37,133 bases of DNA from Intoshia linei. Lineage: Eukaryota; Orthonectida; Rhopaluridae. The stretch is from positions 1 to 37,133 of the forward strand of contig LWCA01000249.1 of assembly GCA_001642005.1 (NCBI GenBank), read 5' to 3'. The position numbers were made by a program, and so were the translations under genes. How positions within the stretch are numbered: position 1 is the first letter of the stretch; the number at the start of each line of letters is the position of its first letter. Of the stretch, positions 11,601-20,600 are shown one piece after another. The notes under the pieces were generated by a model. The model saw only the letters and a program-made list of their open reading frames with translations, searched no databases and was not told where the DNA came from.

Positions 11601-14600
11601 CATTGAAAAAGCACATTTTGTATTCAATGTAAAATAGATATTTTCAATATAATAAAAACAATCTTACTTCTTTAAACTTCTCCATTTTTTTTTCAGTTAG
11701 TTCTATTCGTCGTTTTTCAATCGTTTCCAAGCGTAGCTGACGCTGTTTTTCCTTTTTAATTTTCATTTTTCCATCCTTTTTATTTTTTTTATCAATCCAT
11801 TTTTCTACCCTTTTAGGAATTAACCTTGAGACAATTTCGGTTGAATCACAACTCATTATTATTGTAACATCGGCAAATATTGCGCGATCTTGAATGTAAT
11901 AAACTTCCTCGACTGTACGTGGAAAACCTTCCATTATAAAACCTTTTGACCTATACGGTTCTTTATTCCACCATTGCAATATAATTTTGTCCAACAATTC
12001 ATTACTCATTGGTTCTTCACTTTCCAAATATGCTTTTATAGCCTCTTCATCTTCATCATATACTACAGATTGTTTTCTCAATTTTTCTGTTGATTCACTA
12101 AAATTGATAAATATATATTATTATATAGTATAATGGATATTATCTTCAAAACTATAATCAATAACGTAATAAAATAAACAAAAAATTTAAACTAAAGCAG
12201 AATTAATTTTTAATTAGCATCTAAAATGTATTTTTATGATTGAAGATAATATCCATTTAATGCCCGTTGTACACATATATGTTTTTAATTAACCTCAGGG
12301 AATCCTAAACATTGCTCAAATCTTTTTAGGAACTTAAGCCTTTATTCAAAAAATATGAATGTGCCATAAAAAATAATATATATAACCCGTTTACATAACA
12401 AAATTAGAAACAGCTTTCGGATTTATGGGGTTATTTGGTACCGTGTAATTTATTTAAATTTATCTTTAACTTAACGAATAATGACAAAATGTAAAAGTAA
12501 TTACTTTGCAAAGTTTACGTTTTCAGAATTCTCAGGGTTGACAGGGTTTTCGTTTGTTTCTTCGTCGGTATCACTAAAATTTTCAGTTTTCTCATCCATG
12601 GGAAAATATTCTGGTCCAATAAACGTCTTAGTTTTTTGAAATAACATATTTTGTAAAACATTTCGAAAATTAATGTAAAAAATATTTTCACGGCGTGCGA
12701 CTTCTTGTCCATGCAATGTTTTTCCACTTGCTTTCACACCAATGATAAATATGCGCGGTGCAGGTATCTAATTAAATAAGAATGTAAACATTAATTTTAC
12801 CTTTTGTGGTTTATCTAATGAAATATAATTATTCGGATTTTTCACAAAAGCTTCGCGAGCCTCAACAGTAGATAAATAGTAAATTTTTTCTTTGTATCGT
12901 GCCGAAATTTCTGAATTACTCGGTACCAATACATTTTTGTTTTTCATTCTCACTGGGCAAAAATAATTTGTATCTCCTAATTTTTTGTTTGGCGAACGAT
13001 TTGGATCAATAGACTAAATTATGCATTAATTTATTCACAATTACAAATAGAATCGTGCATTAACCTCTTCAACTAATTCTTCCTCCTCTTCTTCACTATC
13101 CTCGTTAATATTTTCGGTACTTTCTAATAAAATCCTTTCATTCTCAATATCTTGATCGTCTTCGTCTATATCCAATGCCTGTGTTTCCCAAGCATCGTAT
13201 TTAAAAGAATCTGCATAAATAATTTAACTAAAATGGTTTCCTCTAAATGAATTGTAATAAATTCCTCGTCTTTCATTTTAAAGATGAAATTACTCGGTTA
13301 GAAAATTCTCTGCATGACTACAAAAATATTATTTTTTTTAAGCAATTTTTTTAAATTTAATAATGTTTTATTATTAATATCATAACTATTATACACTGTA
13401 AAACAATTCGTTTGTTGTTCTTCTGTGTGTTATGTTTTATTTCGAAAACTTTATGTCCTAAAATTTAAAAAAACACAAATACCAAGTTAGTCTTCGAGTG
13501 TGAGGTTTTTTCGCAAATTTTATTTTCAGCAATTGGGTTTTTCAAGGTCAAAAAATTAAAATTATTTTTTTTTTTTTTAAATAAAACAAACCCTAGAATT
13601 TTATAAATTTTAAATTCTATGATATTTTTAACATAAATCGCAACCTCAAAAAAGTGCATTTTCACGATTATAACCCCAGATTAACCCTTTTATTACAAAA
13701 TTAAAATAGTCCCAGAATTTATAAAAAATTACATATAATACATTTATCTTAAGTTAATGCACAATAAAATTTTTAATCTCACCTATTGAAGTCTTCTTCA
13801 CGGATCACGGAATCTTCACGGTCAAAAAAAATTTTAAATAATTAATGGTCATACAATTCAAAAAACGATTTTGATATAGCTTATTCCAGTAAATATAGAA
13901 ACAAAATTTACACCCCATAAATCTACGTATTCCTGGTCAAAAACTGTTTTTACCATTTTATCATCAAATATTTAAAAAAATTGAATTTGTTTTGGCTCAT
14001 AAATTAAATCATTTTCCTGCCTATAATTTGATAAAAAATCAATTTTCAACCAAAATATGTATTAAAAAAATTTTTATATTCATCTGATAAAAATAAAAAA
14101 AAAATATATGAAATCACCAATCCTTTAAAAATAGTTACAAAAAAGTTTTGGAACTTTTGCTATATAGGGTTCGTAAAAGTGAATGGAACCATGTTAGGTA
14201 ATAGTCAGATTTAATAGATTTTAGTTCAAATATAATTTTTTGTGTAAAATTAAAAAAGACCGACCTCAGCAGAACTAGATACTGTTTGTACAAAGTACAT
14301 AACAGTCAAGCTCGTTATTATACATTTAATATAAACATTAAATTTAGTATAGATTACCAGAAATTATTTTTTCAACTTCGGTTGAGATGTCATCAAGATT
14401 TTTGTCTTTTGTCAATTTTTCTGGCTCTTCTGATATAGGTTTATCTGCTTTAGCTTCCTCAAAAGATACATTAATATATGTAGGTTCTAGGGGTAAATTT
14501 CCGATTGCTACATAAAATTCCCTGTCGTAGTTTTCTATTATTTTCCTTTGTATATCGATAATTTCTAATTTTGATACATCCTAAAATTTAACACATTACA

Positions 14601-17600
14601 CATTACATATTTTGTATTTTATGTACATTGTACCATTGTACGTATAATTGGTTCACGTTAATAAATTCTTTAGAAATGTATGTATCTGTTAAAATTTGTC
14701 GTGTGATTGTCGTTGACGGTCCAGTGGGCATTAGCATATATCTTTATTAATTAATCAAACATAAAATAATTTTTACAGGTTTATACTTTATTGGTATTAT
14801 GCCTTTTTTCAACTTAAATTTTTTTAAGTGAATCTAAGATGAATAAGGAAAGACATTAATCTTATTGAACGCTTATGTTTGATTTTATCAAATTCTAGTG
14901 TTATACTAAACAAATATTCATAACTAAACAGCTAAGAATGATTAAAGTTGGTGTTTACCAAATTACCGTTAAATGGTTATACCGTAGATATAGACGTAAT
15001 TTTTGTTAAATACTGTATGTAAAGTTATAAAAATTATAAAATACCGAAAATTTAACAATAAAATTGTTATCCATTGATAAGTCTGAAAATGTTTCAAGTT
15101 CATCTTTTTCGTCGGCAAAAGATACATTTTTTTCTTCTTTTTCTAGAGGAGTTTCATCTACTTGTCCAACTACTTGTTCCTCTTCAGCAATTTGACTTGT
15201 ATCAACCTCACCGTCTTTAGTAATTACCTGATCATTAGCATCATGTTTTCCTACTTCGTTTTCTATTACTATTTCATTTTCTTTTTCAATTTCGATATCT
15301 TGCTTCTTTTGTTCCAATTCCACTTCTTTCGCTTTGATTTCATCGATTTGAATTTTTTTCAATCGTTTTTGGTCTAAAACAACTATAAATAGTTTATATC
15401 AGAACTTGAAAAATTTCATATGGTTTTTTAGGGCTTTTTTCTATTAATTTTTAAAAATTTTGTAGCTAATTTTAATCAAAAATAATCTTCAAAATATTTA
15501 AAAAATGTTTCTTTAAGAACCCTACCGAATCTTGAGACCAAAATTATCTTCAAAATTTGTAAAAATTTCAAACCAAAAAAATTTCCCTCAAAAATCATAC
15601 CAAATTTTGGGACCAATATTATTTTCAAAATATTTTAAAAATGGTGGAAAAAGTGTTCCCTTAAGATCCTGATCTAATTTTTGGATCAAAATTATCTTTA
15701 AAATCTTTGAGAATTTGGCAAAAAAAAACTTCCCTTAAAAACTCCACTAAATTTTGATCCCAAAATTATATTCAAAATATTCAAAATCTTCAAAATGTTA
15801 AAAATTGGGTCAAAAATTCCCATAAAATCATTACTAAATTTTGGTCTTAAAATTATGTTTAAAATTGGATCATCTCGTGGGCCACTTTGTTATATTAAAA
15901 ATTATATATTTACTCAAGGGGCCACCAAAATTATTCTGTAGGCCACTGGTTACCGATCCCTGTGTATATTAATACTTTTGTAATATTCAGCTTTGACAAT
16001 ATCCTGATTCACATCACACCAACGAGTTAAAATTGAATTAAATTCAATAGACCCATCAAACAATTTGATAAATTGATCTGGCATAACCAGCGAATCGGTT
16101 AAAACGGAAAAATATTCTTTAGAAATGGGATAATTGTCCACTATCCATCCTCCTTGTCTAAGATGTATCATTAAAAACCAAGTTATATGGACGTAAATTA
16201 TTACAAATATGGATGGTCCAATCCTAATTTAATTCTTCTAGCTTCTTCAATCGTTTTAATCCTTTCTTCCAATACATTTTTATAGATTTCAGGAGCTATT
16301 TTCGGGATGGATCTGGATGCATCAATCATTAGTTTATTTACAATTTCCACCACTTCCTGATGTGTTTCATCAATTTCTAAACATTTCTGTACGATATATT
16401 CCATTGCCTGTGGTTCATTTGTTATCTTTTCCACTAAAATTTGTTTTAAATTATTAAATCTTAAATCTACAGTCAGATTTTACTAATTCCAATGTGGTAA
16501 GGTTTAATCTATCAATTTTTTCCGATATAATATATTTTTCTTCAATGCTTTCATCCTTCGTTTCTTTTTCAAGTTCTTTTTCAAGTTCTTTTTCAATTTT
16601 ATTCTCATTTTCAGGCTTAATTTCAAATTGATTTCCGTTTTCATTGTCCACCTCAATTTCATTGTGACTATTTTTATTTTCAGTTTCTATTTTAATTTCT
16701 TCATCTTCTAATTCAATTAATATTATTTGCTATAAAAAATGTAATGGATGAAATTATTATTTAAAATATATTTTGATAGATTAGGGTAAAATACTTGGAA
16801 AACTTGTAATGATTTCTAAAAATTTCTTCATATATTTTTCCCCAATTTACATTTTTTTTTTTATTTTTTTTATTTTATAAATACTGAGGTTAAGTTAATA
16901 TTTCATCCTTAAAGTCTGCCGAGCGCAGTTGCATGTATTTCATTACCATCATCTAATCCTATTTCCAAATCGTTCTCTCTCTCTTCGCGTTCTGATAATA
17001 TACCTAGTTATAATGTAATATTCAAATATACATTCAATTAAAATACCTTTCCAAATTTCTTGTAAAGTATGGTTTAATTTGGTTGACACCTCACCAATTG
17101 CAGATTCAAAAGATTCACTTCTACTTTTGTCTAAATAATCTGCTTCATTTTTTTTTAAGTATTCTTCCATTTCCATGTTCATATTAATAACCTATAAAAA
17201 CATAAAAAATTTTTATAACGTAAATATTTATCTAAATTAATAATTATCATACTGTGCATTCATAAAAATGGGCTAGAATATAACATAAGCTAGATTTTCC
17301 AGACAATTGTGGCCCACAAATAAACATTTTAATGGGTTTTCTGGGCATATTTGGTACAAGGTATCTTCTTGGATTTTCACAGAATTTACGCGCTCGTTCA
17401 TGGTTGGATAAGAAATACATCTTGTCCAAATAAGAGTAAGCTAATTCCGATCTTCCGTTCGTGAAGACCCCTTCTGCTAATGCAACAGGACAGACACATT
17501 TCCATTTTGATCTTCTCCAACGATATGTTGGATAAATTGTGTTTTTACAAGACGTTATTCTCAATATATCTTCTACTTCTTCTTCGCTGCCTATTGGAAT

Positions 17601-20600
17601 GGACGATAGTTCATTCGTTGATTCCTGCCCATCTGTGTCTCCATTATCTGACAAAAGTTTAGCCATTGGTGATGGATAGTGCCCCAAAGACTTTAATCTC
17701 CACGATATCGACTATACATGAGGTCAGTATTATTAAAATACTAATTAGTTACATATATTCAAATAATACCTTGATTATTTCATCAATACTCTTGTTTCCA
17801 TCAATATCGATTATTTTTTCATGGTCGTATTCCATTATTAAATTCTGTAAGTGGTATATAATATTTTTCGAAAAATTACAGTGCAGTTGAAATTATTATC
17901 ATAATATCGACATGTATCTAGTGATTCGATTTATCCGGGTGACTCTGTCAATTTTCAACGTGTTTCAATGTAAATAGAAGAATATGGCTTAAAATCTTAA
18001 GGTTAAGGTTTAAACAAATGTATTTACTTAAAAATTTTACTATTTGTGATGTTTGCATTTCTATTCTACCCTGGAACATTTATTTATACAATTTGAAAAA
18101 ATGTATTACTATTTTTACAATTTATTAACATGTACTGTGTTAAGTGTTAATAATTTTTCAATTTTTCTCTATCTTTCAATAGTATATTTTATTAATGATT
18201 AGTAAATACCTCTATGAGCGGTAACATAAAATTGTTATAATTGTCCAATTCGCGTTTGATGTGCAGAGTTTCGAATTCTGGAGGACATACCAATCGTTGA
18301 ATTATTTTATGAGGAATTATTTTATTTCCTTTAATAGGCTATATTTTTTTATTATTTAATTATAATTATAGTATACATTATATATTATATTGTATTAGTA
18401 TTTCCTGAAATCTCAGTAGATTTATAAACAAAAATTAAATTGCGGTGCAGCGGTATTACCGTTGGCACTTCACGACCGGTTAATACCCTTCTGTACGGAT
18501 GGAACATTCTATTTTATATAAATAAGGATAATTACATTCTCTATTCGGTAATCATCTGTATTTTTAAAGTTTGCAGCCGAGTTTTCTTTGTTTTGATTAT
18601 CTTCTAGTTCTGGATCAAACTCTTCTTCTACTTCTTCCATTTCTTCTTCAATTTGTTCTTCTTCGTCATTTTCTTTAATTAATTTAATTGGGTTCTAAAT
18701 GATTAGATATTTTTACAAAATGGTAAGGTTTTATGAAAAGTCAACTTCGTTAACGTTTTATTTGTACCTTTCGGGTGTATTGACTTTTAGTGTAAACGTA
18801 ACTTGTTTTTATGTCAATTCTCTTTCCTATTATTCTTTTAAGGACGTCTTTGTCTCTCATCTAATAAATTTATTGGTTTAATTTTATATATACAATGTGC
18901 ATTGTAGATCCGAACTTACGCAGATCGATACCATTCGAAAATGAAAAATAGATCCTAATAATGAATATTTCTGAAAATAATGTGTAATGTCATATAAACC
19001 TATAATCCCTACTCCCCTCTCGAAAAGTCTTAAAATTAAAATTGAAATTTTAAATTTAACACACAAAATACAATGTATATTGTACATTTTACATTAGGGT
19101 GGACACAATTTCAATATTTTTTAATTTTTTATGGGCCATTATCCAGAAAGTTTCGTTTTGTTAAGTTAACTTGAAATACAAAATTTTAACAAAATTTGAA
19201 AACTCTACGAGGGTGCTCAAGGATACTGAATTTTAGTATACGATTTTTATACATAACTATGTATGAGTAAAATATACCGAGGGCTTATCTTAGTTTGACC
19301 ATATTTAAGATAATATTGATTACGGAGACGTTCAGTTTGGCGAAAACTATTGTGTTTAAATAATTACCAAAGGTTTGTAGGTGTGCCTAATTAAAAAAAA
19401 TCCAATATTTTTAATATTTCGTAAATGTATAATAGCATGCAAAAAGCTAATATTGTTTCACTTTTCGAATTGATCAGAGCCCGAAGAGCTATAATTTTCA
19501 TTAAAATTCATTTAAATAAAGGCCTATCAGAAAATGTAAAAAAAAATTTACTATGAAAATTGTGTCCACCTTATTGTACAAGTTATGATTTTATTTTTTC
19601 CTTCGTATTTGTAAATAAAATTGTTTCTGAAAATGAATAAAGCATGGTTGAACTGCGATACGCTACAACGAGTTTTGACAGTGTCAACTTAATACCTTAA
19701 TATTGTATTACTATAAATTATAGTGTATAATGATTAAATGTAATTTTTGAACTACATAAAAAAATTGAATTAATTTTTTCATCCAACCATTTGTCAATAA
19801 AAAGATTTAATTTATATTTTTTCAGTTATATGAAAAAAAGCAATTAATTGAAAATCTATATATAGTTTCATTTTTCAATTAATTATAATTAATTGCAATC
19901 CCTGTTTACAATTTGCAATTTAGCCTGAAGGACTTAATTTTTTTAAAAGATAAAATCATCTCTCGTATTATGAAAAACATTCTATAATGGACATTCTGAG
20001 ACGCGTCTTAAAATCCTTAATATTAACGTAAATTTCAGCATCATAAATTTACATCTTTATGGTCAAAAACACAAATTACCCTTTATTTAAAACGTGAACA
20101 AAGTCTAGAAAAAAAGTTTAAAAAAATTAAACTTAAACAGTTATATCAGTCAACATACACAAAAAATTTCAATCTGACAAAATGATACTTTCACGGTCAA
20201 AAAACCACTTTAATATTCATTTTTTTTAATTTGGTAACTATTTTATTAAAAAAAATATTTAATAACTAATAGTCCCAGATTATAAAAAAAGATTATTCTG
20301 ATACCGCTCATCGCACATGATCTACAATACAGTAAAATATAAGTAGGTAAAAAATATATAATAATACTATATAATACATGAAGATAAATAATAAAATCAG
20401 GCTTATTTTTCCAATTCTTCATGAAATCAATTTGAGACTGATAACTCATAAACTCTTCACTTATTGATGGATATTCATCAATAATATACCCTAAATTTTT
20501 CATTAATTGAGATTCTACATTGTAAACTATTATATATCCTTACTTAAATAATTATATAAGTAAGAATTCTATAAGTGTGTGTTTCACTTTATTTCAATAA

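Larger units (their letters stand above)
13065..15373 (-). other. AK9: AK9 exons 16-18: acidic coiled linker between domains 2 and 3
   Basis: Exon 16 is Lys/Glu rich (KEVELEQKKQDIEIEKE) and probably a coiled coil. Exon 17 aligns with the helical block before domain 3. Exon 18 begins SFKYDAWETQALDIDEDD, matching PFQYTAWEL in vertebrate AK9, and ends in a run of Glu. Exon 16 starts at an acceptor chosen for phase, so its first residues are less sure. Confidence 0.8.
17770..18860 (-). other. AK9: AK9 exons 6-9: end of kinase domain 1 and acidic linker
   Basis: Exon 6 (VLKRIIGKRIDIKTSYVYTK) matches the lid region of domain 1. Exon 7 is a Glu-rich linker. Exons 8 and 9 match the helical part that ends KIIDIDGNKSIDEIIK, corresponding to LIELNGNKPAEELF of vertebrate AK9. 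All junctions are in phase 0. A second open frame at 18507-18385 sits in intron 7 and is not needed for the frame. Confidence 0.85.

Noticed and set aside
13465-13665. 66-codon frame on the minus strand
   Set aside because: It lies in a diverged F1 repeat in AK9 intron 17 and shows no conserved motif.
14660-14750. Short frame with VIVVDGPVG resembling a P-loop on the plus strand
   Set aside because: It lacks the GKS/T, ends after a few codons and lies in an AK9 intron with no neighbouring exon.
15963-15976. Donor GTAACC within the hAT terminus as the exon 15 splice site of AK9
   Set aside because: It leaves the wrong phase and runs into a stop; GTATTA at 15975 restores the frame into exon 16.
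16708-16729. Alternative acceptor for AK9 exon 13 at 16730
   Set aside because: It needs a phase-0 donor, but the only good donor of exon 12 (GTAATG) is phase 1 and fits the acceptor before 16707.
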